Source of the DNA: Anastatus disparis
Lineage: Eukaryota; Arthropoda; Insecta; Hymenoptera; Eupelmidae
NCBI GenBank assembly: GCA_017163975.1
Contig: JAFFSR010000221.1
Span: forward strand, 1,302,001 to 1,366,000
Reading direction: 5' to 3'
DNA: 64,000 nucleotides
The translations under genes and the position numbers were made by a program. Below, piece by piece: positions 25,855 to 39,380 of this stretch. Numbering within the stretch: position 1 is the stretch's first letter; every line of letters starts with the position of its first letter. The notes under the pieces were generated by a model. The model ran no database searches, had not been told where the DNA came from, and saw nothing but the letters and a program-made list of their open reading frames with translations.

Positions 25855-25898
<44 letters not shown>
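25855..25898. repeat. (TA)22 microsatellite
   Basis: This is the longest pure TA run in the window. It is flanked by TACG on both sides and extends into a broader alternating stretch. The overlapping plus-strand frames, with Tyr-Ile repeats, are artefacts of it. Confidence 0.95.
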
Positions 25899-25899
<1 letters not shown>

Positions 25900-28369
25900 G
25901 TATGTATATATAACTTCTTTATATTCCCGACCCTACTTCAGTAAATTCTAAAAACGACTGGTGCATAACCTTTACTATTTTTTTCTTCCTTCTTCTTTAT
26001 TTCTTTATTTTTTATGCACAAATCGCGCAATTACGTAGATCTGCCGATGTGTGAAAAGATTGTCTGTTTCTAAAAAAACTCTTCATTTATTTATGTATGT
26101 GTACGCGTTGGCGCCTTGTGTGTTAACGTGTGTACGCGTAGCGTTTTTTCTTTCTTGATAAAAGATGAGAGAACTCATTAAAAATATTTTTCCCTTTCGC
26201 TTTTTTTATTTTTGTATGTACTTTTCCAATTTAATATCACGTCTGAGTGGTGACGCGTGTATTTTGTGGCGACTGGAAAAAAAAAATTATATGAAAAATT
26301 ATTAAGGAAAATAAAGGATGAAAAAAATATCAAGTTGATGTATGAATGTGCAAAAAAAAATTTTCATTTTTTATTTATTTTGATCAATATTTTTATGATG
26401 AATAATGGATCATTGTATATTCAGATCGAACGTGAATTATTTGAATAGAATTTATAATTAATTAATAACGCAAAATTGATGTTTAATTAAAATTCAGAAA
26501 AATTTCCGACGCTAATTTTTCATAATTATTTCAACAATACAAAATTTATTTTCAACGGAAATTTCGAAAAATTTGATATTAAAATTTTCCATAATTATTT
26601 TCATACAGTTATATTTTTACCAGGAAAAATCTTTATTCTCGCTCATTCCAGAAAATAAAAAAAAAAAACAATTTTTCCTTTTCGTGATTGAAAAATAAAA
26701 TTTTCAAAATTAAATTGTAATATATGAGAATTAAATTAAAAAAATCCGAGCATAAAATAAAATAAAATAAAAAAAGAGAGTAAAATAAATTTCCAGAGGT
26801 ATGGTGTATTAAATAAAAAAGCTTTTTTCCTCCGCTCTCTCTCTCTCTCCCTCCATCTCGAGCATTATCCTTTTACAGAGTAAAATGTCAAAATATAATA
26901 AACTACCTTGCCGGCTAGAACAAATGTAACGTCGGCTATTTTAAACTTGGTACACCCGAATCATCCTTTAAAACAACTCAATTTTTATTACGAAAAATAC
27001 ACCAAAGATTAATTCTTTTTCTTTTTTTTTTATAAATATTCATACTTTTGATGAAAAATATTTTGAAAAAATAAAAAATTTAATTAAATTAAATAAAATT
27101 TGTAGCGATGAATTTTATGGAAAAATTTTTTTCGTACGCATGTATAAATTCGTTAGTAGTAAAGTCAAAATGAGTTTAAAGCACTGGCATTACTACAAAT
27201 AAAGAAAAAATTTTCCCGTACAGAAACGTTCGTTATAAATAATCTCGTCTGCTCCGTATGGATATGTTAAAATTACTCATTACTTTTTATAGACAATCGT
27301 AGCCAACGATTATGTATAATAACGTTGCTCGTTTTATTACGCGCTTTATGCGGGCCCGAGCACATTGTATTTTTAAATAAAAATCATAAAAATTGCTTTA
27401 AAAAATACGTTTAAAAAAATTCGATAAACGCTGCTGCTCGCATAACCGTCGTTCTCGTGTACATAAAAAAAAATTTAAATCACACAGAAACTTATTTTTG
27501 TTCAATTATATAAAACAAAAAAATTTTCAATTTTCTTTTGTATGGATTTCAAAAAATCTTTTGTATAGTATCGAACAATAGAAAACGATCGTGATTATTA
27601 AAAATGACAAAATAATTATTTGGACTTTACGAAATGCAATTTCCAATGTTTATAAAAACTCGAATGTAGAGTTGTCCTTTAAAACATATTTTCGTTATAA
27701 CAAAAAAAAATAAAATAAAATTTGAAAACATTTCGGAATAGCCATTAAACAGCCCACAATAACATAGAAAATATTCAATTTTCTCTTAATGTATCTTTAA
27801 AAAGACCTTTTCATCCAGAGTATCCAGCAGCGAAGAAAAAAAAAATGAAGGAATTAAATAATTAAAAAAAAGAAAAAAAATCCAACAACTTAATTGCCTA
27901 TTATCCTTTCGAGAATGTAATTAGAATGCCATCAAAATTAAAAATTAAAAGCGCCTAATTAAGCAACATCATTATAAAACTCTAACTAAATCGTTCGCCC
28001 CCCCGTTAAAACCACTGGTAAACTTCCCTTTCCAATTGTAACTTTTTAATATTAGCAATGCCCACAAGCATTCGCTCTTAAAAGTTAAAGAAAAAGCGAC
28101 CGGAGGAAAAAGAAGGAAAGAAAAAAACGAAGAAATAAAAGAAAATAGCAAAATCAAGCTTTTTCTTGGTAGTTATAATACGCGCTTTACATGGACAGTT
28201 GGCTTCTTACGCGAGCATTAAAAGTCAAATTAATCTGCAAAAAAAAAAAGCCCCGGAGAGCAAAAGACCCGCATAATGCGTCCATTGAGGCATGTACCTT
28301 TGCTCGCGTGTTGAAGACATACAAATATATATGTATGCGTCCATACACATACATACACACATATACATA

Positions 28370-28740
28370 GAAAGTTAAGTAAAGAGGAAGAAAAAAAAGC
28401 GAGAGAAAAGATATATAAAAGGCTTGCAGAGCGTTGAACGCTCGACACTTTCATCTCTTTGGCGTAGCGAGAAAAAAAGAAGAGGAGGAGGAGGAGGAAG
28501 AAAAAGGAGAAGAAGAAGAAGAAAAAAAAAGATTGAGAGTGAGAAAGGTACATAAAGAAAGAAGTTGCTTGGCACTTTTCTATTAACAGCTTCCTTTAAA
28601 GGCGTCATTCCAAGCTTGACGTGCGTTCATTTGGTACACCGTACAACCTCTTCTATCTATCCTCAGCAGGTGTAGCAAAAGAAAACGCAAAAAAAGAAGA
28701 AGAAAAAAAAGAACAGATAAATGAAAGAGGGAGAGAGTGA
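28370..28740. repeat. Purine-rich simple-sequence block
   Basis: The plus strand is dominated by A and G, with GAG/GAA triplet runs near 28,470-28,530 and again at 28,690-28,735. A less biased stretch separates the two. The minus-strand frames across it are Phe/Leu/Ser runs with no domain. Confidence 0.7.
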
Positions 28741-31700
28741 AAAATAATAATAAGTTGAACTAACAAATTTTTTTCCTTTTCTCGTGAAAGAAATAAAAAT
28801 TGAAAAAATAAATACGCCTTAACGCTGTATGTCGAATGGACTTTAAAAAAGAAATTTTAGTTTGATTAAATGACGTCTCGTTATACGTACGAAATAAGAA
28901 CTACGTTAATTTAGGCGAAAAAAAAAGAAAGCGCAAGGGAAGTTTTGAAGTTTTGGCTTAGTACAAGTATTTAAAAAAAAAAAAGTATAAGCGATTACAT
29001 TTTTATATATGACTTTCAGTAAGCTACGGCTCGATTTATTAAAACTTTTAACAGAGTCTGTTAAAAAGATTGAAGGTTGAGCAAATTTTTAATTTTATGA
29101 TTTTCTTCTTTTTTTTTTATTCTTTTATTAGAAGAATTTCTGCAACGTTGGTTAAAAAAAAAATCATAGAGTTTTTACTTATGTGCTGACGTAAGATCTA
29201 TATTTTAGCGAGTTAAATGAAGCTAATTGGAGTGATTCTAAATTTTTGTACGATGCAATATTGCTAATCGAATTGAACATAAATTTTTTTTCTGTTGATG
29301 GAATAATTTTGCGGAAAATTTTTTGCAAAAATTAATGAAAATTATTAAGGTATTGCTAATGACTTAATGAAATTAAAAATTCTAATAAAGGTAACGAAAA
29401 ATTTTCCTTTTTTCGCAACAAGTCCGAGATTTCTTTTGATGTTTTAAAATGTAAGTGAAGAAAAGAAAATAAAACTGACTTTTGACGTCGAAAATGTAAG
29501 TTAAAAAATAAAGAAAAAAAAAACATAAGGAAAGCTGAAAAATTTTCTTTTAAATAAAAATGTCTTGTAAGACTTTTTTCTAAAGGATTATATAGCGCCA
29601 AAAGAGATTATAAATAGGTGTTTCAAAGTAGCTTTCAAAGTCCCTTTTTTTTTTCATAAGACTGACTTCATTACAGTTGAAAATTCTTTTCTGATATTCA
29701 TGCATTTAAAAATTATACTTTATACACGAAATGTATGACCGTAAAGCTATTAAAAATATCGTCTTTCATATTATCAAAGACGAAAGTTATCTTCGAGTTT
29801 CTTGTGCGTTTCGAGTTTTTAGCTTTTAAAAAGTTGTTTACAAATTAAATGACAATTTTCTTGCTTGAGCTTGAAGAAATTTTGGATTATGGTTAAATTA
29901 ATAACTTTTAAATTGGATCAAAGTAACAATGCAAGTGCCGGATGAAAAAATTATCAACGGCAAATTGCCAAAAAGAATTTTAAAGACGAAAAATTGTGCT
30001 TTTTTGAAAATTTTTGTTCCAAGTTGTCATTTGTCGCGAAGAAGTTTTTCATAAATTCGCTTGGTCTTTTTTACCCCGGAGAAAAGCTCTTTCACTGAAA
30101 TTTTCGCAGTTTAACAAAATACACGTCATTAAGAAATTATTCAAAAATTTATATAAACTTCTTCTAATTTGTAAGTTTTTCAAAGTAAAGTAGAAAATTA
30201 CGAAGTGCACTAATGCATTTAAAAATTTATTTTTTCAAATTAAAAAAAAAGTAAACTAAAAAATAATATTTTTTTTTTAAATCGACAAAATAGCGCAATT
30301 CAAATGAAAAGACAATCAATCGTATGGATGGTAACCAAAAATTAAAACGGAACATCAAACGGCAGAATGGCAGAGAAAATTCGTAAACGTCCATTGACTC
30401 TTTTAAACTAATTACGAAATTTCCTATCAATCGTCAATTTGCCAATCGTAGCTCTTTTTTTTCATTCGTCTGTATATATACATATATGAAATCACAAAAA
30501 TTTTCTGTACGCATCCTTTCTCTACATTCGTAGCTCGAGAGAGCCAAAAACAAAAAATAAAATAGCAATAGCGGAACAATACCGTGACGTTAAATTCGTT
30601 AGCTATACTCAAAGTCATTTTATTTCCCGTAGCTTAAAAATCAAACTTGATGTTTCTCTAAAGTATTAAAGGGATTGAAAACCGCAATAGTCTTAAATAC
30701 CTTTACCTTACAGGATCTTCCAGTGACAACAATACTCCTCTTTTTATGCATCCACACACACAAAAACGCACACACACACATGCACACACATTGATACATA
30801 CATAGAAACGCAAATTTAAACATCCATACCACTCACATAAATACAAAGCTAAACGTAGACACAGGTACACATACGCACATGTACTTGTACACGGATAAAT
30901 GTATAGTGTTACACGTGTGCGCTATTAAACGTCGAGGCCTCTCGTAAACCCAACATTTTGTTCTGGCGGTAGAGAGAGAGAGAAAGAGTAGGGTGGAGGT
31001 GGAAGTTACCTAGCTCTCGTACAAACTTTCTCTCGCGCGCGTACGAGGAATGTATAGTAAAGAGGGCTTTTCGACAAAATCTCGGAAAAGCATAGCGCCC
31101 TCGCTTTCAAATAGCTCTGTGTACTTTTTTTTGAAAATTTTTTTTTTTTTTTAGAACTAAAAGCATAGCAGTTGCTAGTGTACGGAAATTACATAGAAGC
31201 TGAATTATTGGTACAATAAAGGTTATGTGTGGGTATTAGTTTGTAAAAAGAAAAGTTAATTCTTTGCTTTATGCTGCTTAATTGTTTAATTGCAAAATTG
31301 AGAACGTAATGTTTTGGATTCTCTGCTTTTACACACGGAGGGGTTTAAACTGGGAATGTTATAAAAAATAGAGAACATTTTTTTAGAAAATATATTTTAT
31401 TCTACAAAGGTTAATTTAAAGCAAATGAATATTTATAAATTGAATATTTTTTCTTTATATATACGAATATAAATATACAAAAATGTTTTTTTTTTTATTT
31501 TGAAGTTATATAAATATTATTAAGTAAAAAGAAAATGTTAAATTGTTGAAATAAAATTTTAAAAACATTTTACAGGCGCATGAAGTACTTTTGAAAAATT
31601 TTCACGAGAATGAAAAATCAACAATGGGCTTTAATTATTTAAATAATATACAGCAACACACATAAAATTTTATCAAATTCACATTGTATAGAATAAATTA

Positions 31701-32719
31701 ACCCGGTTATCGTTGTATTTTTAGAAGAATAATAGTTTCTTTCTCTCTCTTTCTTTTTTTATTCCGGCCAAAAAATATATGGAACAAAGATATTGTAAAA
31801 ATTTTTCAGAAAAAATCGCCAATCGAAAGAAAAGTAGTTTCCAAAGTGAAATTGAAAACTAAGCGATTTGCATAATTTAACCGTCCGAATGAACTTCTTG
31901 TTGTAATAAAAGTTTATTCTTCGGCGAGCGGAGTCACTTATTTTTTGTCCATAAGAAAAGTGCATTCATCGTTGATTTATAGTACTTTTATGTTAGATTC
32001 GATATTAGAAAGTTTTTTTGCGACATCAAAGTATATGTCTAATGCAAGCATAGTGACTTCGTAGTATACCGTCGTAATATTCCTTCAGTTTTTAACAAAT
32101 AAGAATAAGGTAAAAGCTTGATCTTTATTTTCCTCTTTCGAGAATTCACTTTTATCACAGAGTCACATGACAAAAATTCCCATCGGAAGATTAAATGTAA
32201 AAAAGAGAAGCCGAAAGCAAAAATAAGAAATGAATTTCCTGGTAATTAATTCAAGTAGTAGCACTTTAATTTAAACGCTATTAAAACCTCTGGAGAATCT
32301 AAAAAAAAAAAATAGACGGAGAAGAAAAAAATGAGGAAGAAGCAAAGATACTCAAGATGATCAAAAGCAGCAATGGTTACTAATTTTAAGGAAGTCAATC
32401 ATTATCGAACGATTATTAATCTCTGGGATTCAATTTTCCGGTAAATATAGCGGAGCAAGATAACTTTGAAGAAGAAGCAAGCAGCAGAGGAGAAGAATTT
32501 TTTTTCATCATTAAGCTTGTAGTTATAATTTCCCTCTTTTTTTTTCTTCTTTCATCCTCGTTTTCTTTCTTTCTTTTTTTTCACTTTAATCGAGGCCACG
32601 ATGATCAACGGTTATATATACACCGTATAACGTATTGGTTGGCTTGTACCAAAGAAAACAAGTGCCTCCGGGTCTTTGCTAAATATTTGGTTTAAGCTAG
32701 GAAAGTAAAATCACGCCAG

Positions 32720-33470
32720 GCCAGCGCAGGGGTTTACAAACACACACACACCGCGATATACGCTTGGACTTAAGTACACTCAAACGATCACACACGCGTA
32801 TACGTACAAAGTATAAGTTGACTTTTACGTTAACATACTTTTCCTTCGTTCGTTGTATTATATACGTGTACAAGAGATAAAGTTAAACATACGTACACGA
32901 GCAGATACACATCGAATGTTATATATCAGCGCTACGTACATAAATGACTGTTAGAATTTAAATCAAGTTTAGATGTATACGTATACGCGGCATTCAAAAG
33001 CAATTCATTTTGGCTGTAGTTGTAAAATTTTACAAATTCTCTATGCTCGTATATACATACGCGACGTGGTGTACGCAGTGACATATTGTATATACGGGAA
33101 TGGGTTATTCATATATGTACGCGCTGGATATGCTTTTGAAATTTTCCAATAAGAACCAACGAATCAACGGGATCGTTCAATAAGCTGCGTGTTGTTTTAA
33201 AATATTTCATGGGAATTGATGGTCAACCCTATACGTATACGAGTGTACACGCAAACGTAGTTGTGTGCTCAATATTGATACGATTATACAAATGCATTAG
33301 CGTAATCATAATCTCATGCATACGTAATATGCGTATATATGCATAATCACGTATTTGTGCATACATATGCATTTACGCACTCGCGCGTGCATGCACAGGT
33401 ACACACACACACACACACGCGCGCACACTCACTGATTTATTAACTCACTCACATACGCGTGCATAAAATA
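32720..33470. repeat. Cluster of short palindromes with alternating purine-pyrimidine
   Basis: The region is dense in TATACGTATAC-like, ATATGCAT-like and GCGCGTGCATGC-like segments, with an (AC)9 run at 33,401-33,418 followed by CGCGCG. No frame or gene signal is present. Such sequence can favour Z-DNA or cruciforms, but that is inference from composition. Confidence 0.6.
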
Positions 33471-34027
33471 TATTTACTAATATAATCGTGTATGAATGTA
33501 AGGGTAGCAGTGAGCATAAAAAGTGAAGATGAACTTTATTTTTTTACAAAGGCAAGAAATTCTTCAGAAATGTATGAATCATTTTTTATCGATAAGACGA
33601 TCTTATGCATGTACGAGAAGTTACGTGATTTAAATAATAATTCACTTCGTACAATTGAAAATTTATAAAAAAAAACGTAGAAAATTATTAAAAATTATTT
33701 GCAAATACTTAAAAAGCAAATAATACGAAACTTCATTCTTATTATGACTTTTATTAATTCATTCACAAGAAGCCAGATTATCACCATAAATAATATCTAA
33801 TTACATGATTATCAAAAATTAAGATTATGCAAAAGGAGAAATAATCCAAATCGCATCTAAGCAATAAACTAAAATTCTCTCGAAATTTGCATCTTATTAA
33901 CGGTTAGAAATAAAATTTTGAATCCCATTGAAACGCGGTGCACAAGTATATACGTCGTCTAAGCATTCTATATAACGTTCCTGCAACCTGATGACTCGAG
34001 GATAAGCTTTAGCGTTTGCGGTAGGAG

Positions 34028-34480
34028 AATCCGAGAGAGGAATCGTAAATTTCTACTGGTAGAAGAGCGAAAGAGAGAGAGAGAGAGAGGATAGGAAGAA
34101 AATAGAGAGCAAATTTAAGTGAAAGAGAAAGAGGAGGAGAGAGGGAGAGAGTGAGAAAGAGATAAAGATAGAGGTTTGAGATAGAGATATAACCTTAAAG
34201 CTCTTGGAAAAGCTTTTCCGGTGGTAAGCGCATTTAGTAGTGATCTGAAGAGAGAGAGAGAGAGAGAGAGAAGTGAAGTGAGAGAGGGAAAGGGAATTGG
34301 GATATAGGGAAAAGCAAGTTGAATTCATCGATCAGCTACAGGCCAAACCGGCTTGCTTTAGCTTTCTAGATTGCATCGTTCACCCGAACGAATTCGCGCG
34401 TTCTTTGAGTGAAAAGAAAAGATAGAGAGAGGGAGGCATTGAGTATTAAAGTAAGAGAGAGAATGAGATAGATACCAGAA
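34028..34480. repeat. GA-rich repeat block
   Basis: Two pure AG runs (34,072-34,089 and 34,249-34,270) lie in a wider purine-rich plus strand. The Ser/Leu-rich minus frame here is a translation of the repeats. Confidence 0.85.
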
Positions 34481-37400
34481 AGCTTTTGGTAGCGGGTAAG
34501 ACCAAAGTCATGATACCCTTACTTACAGTGCTTGGCATTAATTGAGTGCACTTAAAGTGTATCGTTCAATTGCTTTTGAAGTTTATTATATTGATGATTT
34601 AGTAGAGATTCAACTTATAAATCATATAACGCAGTTTACGTATTTTATCGTGCTTTCTTTTAGGATATCTATTTGTAGTGTATAACATTATATTGTATAC
34701 TTACATCAAGTTTTTCTTATGTGCAAATTTTACAAATTTAATGTTTTTCTTTTTATTTTTAAGTATATACTCATATTATGTTTTATTATTAGTAAAATAT
34801 TATTCTTTTGTATTTTATTATTTAGTCCATATTATATTACTATTTTAAGAATATAAACTGTATTATTTAATAAATTATTATAATATAATATAAAAGAAAA
34901 TTATTGCACGACACAAAATATAAAAATTAATTTTAGGAGGTACAAGGAAGACATTTTCGATCTTATAAATTTTTTTTAATTTCACAATGAGCACACAATT
35001 TTTGTGGGCCAAAATTTAATAAAAATCAAGAACCAATTGTGCTCCTTTCGTGACTCGGTGTTCGAATTTTTATTATTGTTAAGAAAATATATAAAAATAA
35101 ATTTCTTACTGATTGTATATATTGTACGAAAGTTTCTTTTAGATATTAAAAATAATTTTTTTTCTAAATTATTATTAAAATTTCGTGAAATTTTTAATTT
35201 AAAATCAGAAAAGTATAAATCACATAAAATGCATTTTAACGCGAAATTCATTTTTAAAAAATTACAGTCAGTTTTTTCTTTAATAATAATCATTGACGAA
35301 TATAATAATTCAATTAAAAATTTGTAACCAAATTAAGTAGGTCGCGTCTCCTAAACATTCGATAGTTTTCATCAATCCAATAAACCTCTTTCTTCATTTT
35401 CCTCCCCAATCTTTTTTAACTCAATATTAATCAACGTTTTTTCTCTCTCTCTCTCTTTTTTTTCTTCCATCTCTCATTTTCTCTCGTCGAATTCTCACTT
35501 GACTTGGAAAAAAAAAGCTTGTGGTGCAGTAACATCCGCACCGCGGAGCATAAAATCTTCTTTTCTCGTGAGTGCAGAATCCGCATAGAATTACAACGTG
35601 AAATCTTATGCATCGAATGAAAATAAAAAAAGAAGAATCTCGCTTGAAATAAAAAGAATGTGATCCTTTAATATAGAACTACAAGCTTAAATGCATATAC
35701 CAATTGAGCATAAATTTTTCCTTTTCTTTAATATTTTATTTTGCATGAGTGTAAAGGTAATTACGTAAAGCTCGGTAATTTCTTCTTCATTTTCAGCAAG
35801 AGAATGAGAATAAGGAAAAGAAGGAAGATTTTGGTGGGAGAAAATTTATTAACCTCGTGCCAACGAACATCCGGCAAAGACGAGCAGAAAAGGGAGTCAC
35901 GAGTTTATCGTAGAAGATGAGAGTCGTGAAAAGTGTACTGATAAGAAGTCGGAGAGAAGAAAAAAAAAAAAGAGATGAAAAAGAAGAACTCCAAGTTGAA
36001 TTAACGTTTGCTTTGAAATTTTTCTTTATTGGAAAAAAAATTTTTTTTTTCTTCTTCTCGCTGAATCAGTTATTGTTGAAGATATTTATGGTGTTAAATT
36101 GAACTTTGAACTTATAAATTAAAAATTGGTTTATTAATGAAGAATAAAAATTAAAATAAAAGACGATTGATTCGCGACAAAATTAATATTTCAAATATTA
36201 AAAATTAAAAATTATATCCAAGTATAGTACGTAGTCTTTTTCCAAAGTTCATATAATTTTTACAATATGAAATATAAATTGTTGCAAAATGGAAAACTGT
36301 TATAATAAATTTTTCATAAAAGGCAAGAAAAAAAAAACTTTTCTATTCAACAAGAAAATGTAAACTGATTCTTATACATACACCGTACCTTTTTTTTCTC
36401 TAAAAATACATAACAATACGAAAGATCAATAAAATCGAAAAATTCACGTTCCATTTTAAGCTTTTATAATAAAAAAAGAAAAATGACGAAAGGAAAAAAA
36501 AATGTTAACGTCTTCGGAAAAATTGTGAAGTGGATATGAGGCAAAAAAATAGCATAATAAGTAGCTTACAAGAAAGTAAGCTCGGACGCTTGCATAACGA
36601 TCATTCAATAGGTACTACTTTTCCATTCAAAAAAAGGCTTTATATATAGATTCGAATGCATATATATATTTTTTTATTGCAAACTAATGCAGTTCCTTTA
36701 AAAAAACATATTTCTATAAAGGTATGATATATTTCTATACATTGACCTTTCGCCGTTTCATTCATAGCTCGTAATCCGTAATAAATGTTGTTGTTCCTCT
36801 TTTTTTTTATACAAAGTCACGTTAAAATTTAACCATAATATTAAAAGAAAAAATTTTATGGTGGATTGTACTTTGAAAAAATAGCTATTGGAAAATTTAT
36901 CGTGATTTCTTAATATTTTTCATGCCAAGGGAAAAAACTGTATAGTAAAGTTTGCCGTCGGTAATGAAAAGTTTGCCAGTAAGTATAATGATTCGATGAT
37001 AGACTGGCATTATAATGGAAAATTATTAAATTTTTAGTCAATTTATTTCAAGATAATAAAAGAATGTTGTAAGGAAATATGGTAATTTTTACAAGAAATT
37101 TTGTAATTTTCCGTCGCAATATCAATCTGTGCTCAAAGTATACTATACTCTCCAGCAAAATTTTATAACAAAAATTAGTTTTTCTTCTTTTATAAAAGCA
37201 AAGGAAAAAATAGTGAATTCAAAAAACTAATCTTTGCAAAAGAGGATAATAATAAGGTAATTTGTAAAATCTTGGTACGAAACAGTTTTAATGTTTTGTA
37301 TCATTTGATTTTCAGAAAATTCGTAAGGTTTTATAAAATTTAAACATAATTAGTTAACTTGTCATGAATTAATTGTAATGAAATCGGTTAAAAATTTCAA

Positions 37401-37569
37401 AAAAGTTTAATTATTCTATTATTTGTTCTAAATGTTGGACAAAATCTTGATTTTTTCACTTATTTTTGCAATTTCAATCGTATTTTTACACATTTCTCTT
37501 TCCCTGGTAGAAAAAAGCCTGGATTTACGGTGTCATTATGGTGTATTTTATGGTTTGCAACCATAATAT

Positions 37570-37680
37570 GGCCACAAACCCAGTCTTATTTCGACGGAAT
37601 ATGGCCAGCTTATGGACTTGACAAGGCTACAAACCCAGTCTTATTTTGATGGAATATGGTCAGCTTATGGACTTGACAAG
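37570..37680 (+). repeat. 55-bp tandem duplication near the left end of the element
   Basis: Two adjacent units, 37,570-37,624 and 37,625-37,680, both read GGC.ACAAACCCAGTCTTATT and end CAGCTTATGGACTTGACAA. They differ at a handful of positions. The ATATGG.CAGCTTATGG part recurs in weaker form near the right end of the same element. Confidence 0.9.
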
Positions 37681-38204
37681 GAATACAAATTTATAATTTT
37701 GAAAAGATAATTAAAATTTTGGAATAATAATTAAGGAAATTATAATTTAGAATTATCAGAAAATGATTCATTTTAATAAATTATCGTCATATATTATTCA
37801 TTTTTATAAACTATTTATTTTTATAATTAACAATAACACATTAAAGTTTCATTTATAAAGTTATAGTTAATGGTCTGACATTATTTACAATTAATAACAA
37901 TTACTTGTTAGTATATCACTCGAATAGACAAAGGTTATAATGAACAATACAAACTTTATAGGTTATGATTTATTTTAAAAATAAATTTAGTGTTAATATA
38001 AATTAATGAGATATTAGTATTATTTAATATTAATTGTAGTTACACTCATATAAAATATCAATTAATTAAGAACTTAAGGTATCAAGCCCAAATTCAAGCC
38101 TAAAATAAAAATTAAATTTAAATGTCATAATAATTTTTTATAATAATATTATTTAAAAAAAAGTTTTTTTTACCTTAGATATATAAAATATAAGACTTTG
38201 GCCC

Positions 38205-38513
38205 ATGAATAATTTTAAATAATCTCATGAAATGATTAAAATTCTTTCTTTTATTCGAACACTTGATTTTGGTGGTCACTGCAAGCTTCCTCAGCCAATT
38301 TTCAACGAATTGACTTCAAAATTTCCAGAGATCTTTAATTAATATGTATTCACAAAATAACACTTTTATTTAAAAAGAAAAAGAAAAAGAATTTAAAAGT
38401 TTGTCGAACAATTAACTGAGAAAGCTTACGACGACCACCAAATTGAAGAAATCACATTTTTGACTAATCAAAAGGATTTTAAGCATTGAATGAGATATTT
38501 TAAAATTATTCAT
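38205..38513. repeat. Long imperfect inverted repeat (hairpin)
   Basis: The left arm, 38,205-38,300, begins ATGAATAATTTTAAA and later contains GGTGGTC and AAGCTTCCTCAG. The reverse complement of 38,410-38,513 gives the same order: ATGAATAATTTTAAA, ATCTCAT, TTAAAAT, then GGTGGTCG and AAGCTTTCTCAG. The loop is about 110 nt, including a purine-rich AAAAGAAAAAGAAAAAG run. The arms differ by scattered substitutions and small indels. Confidence 0.85.
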
Positions 38514-38522
38514 AGACTTTGT

Positions 38523-39380
38523 AAATAAATTTAGAATATTCTGTCTATTATAATATCAATACAGATCCATGTAATGTAGGTTGTATTGTAATTTCACTTT
38601 AAAGGAGTTGGTGGCAAGTTTAATTTTTGGTCTAGCGACAACTAAAATATTTAATAATACACATGTTAGAATATTCTTTTTAAAATTATGGCACTCAAAG
38701 TTCTAAAATTTTGCAAATAATTTTAAAATGTCCTACTGTAACATAATGTCAATGCAAATCAATGTAATCTAGGTTGTATAATAAAACATAACATTGAATT
38801 CTATAGTTTAAAAAGAAGTATAGTCTGGTACGTATAATATGAAAGGACTCATCATAGACTAAATCAAATATAAAACTGCTTACCAACTTTTTAAATCAAA
38901 ACAACAGTACAATATAAATTACATTCATATGAATTGATACCATGTTCGAGGAAGATATTTTAAAGCAAAATACAGAGTATCATAGCTTTAAGTACTATAG
39001 TTAAAAAAAAAATCTAACAAGTACCACATGAAACATTTCATTCGATATGGACTAAAAATGAAACTGGCCATCAAGTTGTTTAAAGTGATATTATAATTTC
39101 GTTTTTACTTATTTGTTTTTAAAATTATAGCATTTACAATCATGAAATTTCGTAAATAACTTTAGAATGTTTTGTCTAGCATAATATCAATATAAATCCA
39201 TATATTGGGAATTGTATTATAATTTCACTTTGAAAAAATTGGTGTTAAGTTTCATTTTTGGTTTAGTTACAAACAAAATATTTCATAATACACATATTCG
39301 TTTTGAAAGTCTGGTACTCAAAGTTCTAAAATTTTGCAAATAATTTTAAAGTGTCCTGTTATAACATAATGTTAATGCAA
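38523..39380. repeat. Nested repeat array with direct and inverted copies
   Basis: A block from about 38,523 to 38,780 recurs about 625 bp downstream at 39,151-39,400. The phrase ACTCAAAGTTCTAAAATTTTG is an exact match across most of its length. Each block contains two weaker sub-copies of an AAATAA.TTTA.AAT...ATAAT.TCAAT unit. Between the blocks lie inverted relatives of the GGTGGCAAGTTTAATTTTTGG segment, at about 38,854-38,903 and 39,045-39,095. At least four copies of that segment are therefore present in two orientations. Confidence 0.75.

Larger units (their letters stand above)
25461..37501. other. AT-rich non-coding stretch with purine-rich blocks
   Basis: No gene is recognised. The stretch holds a (TA)22 run at 25,855-25,898 and poly-purine blocks at 28,370-28,560 and 28,675-28,740. 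There are (AG)n runs at 34,072-34,089 and 34,249-34,270, and an AC run at 33,401-33,418. Alternating purine-pyrimidine palindromic sequence occupies 32,720-33,470. The overlapping opposite-strand frames at 34,982-35,327 are AT-rich translations without a recognisable domain. The rest is AT-rich unique-looking sequence. Confidence 0.6.

Noticed and set aside
34982..35327. Overlapping frames of about 105 codons on both strands
   Set aside because: Symmetric open frames in AT-rich DNA rich in Lys/Asn/Ile/Phe are expected by chance.
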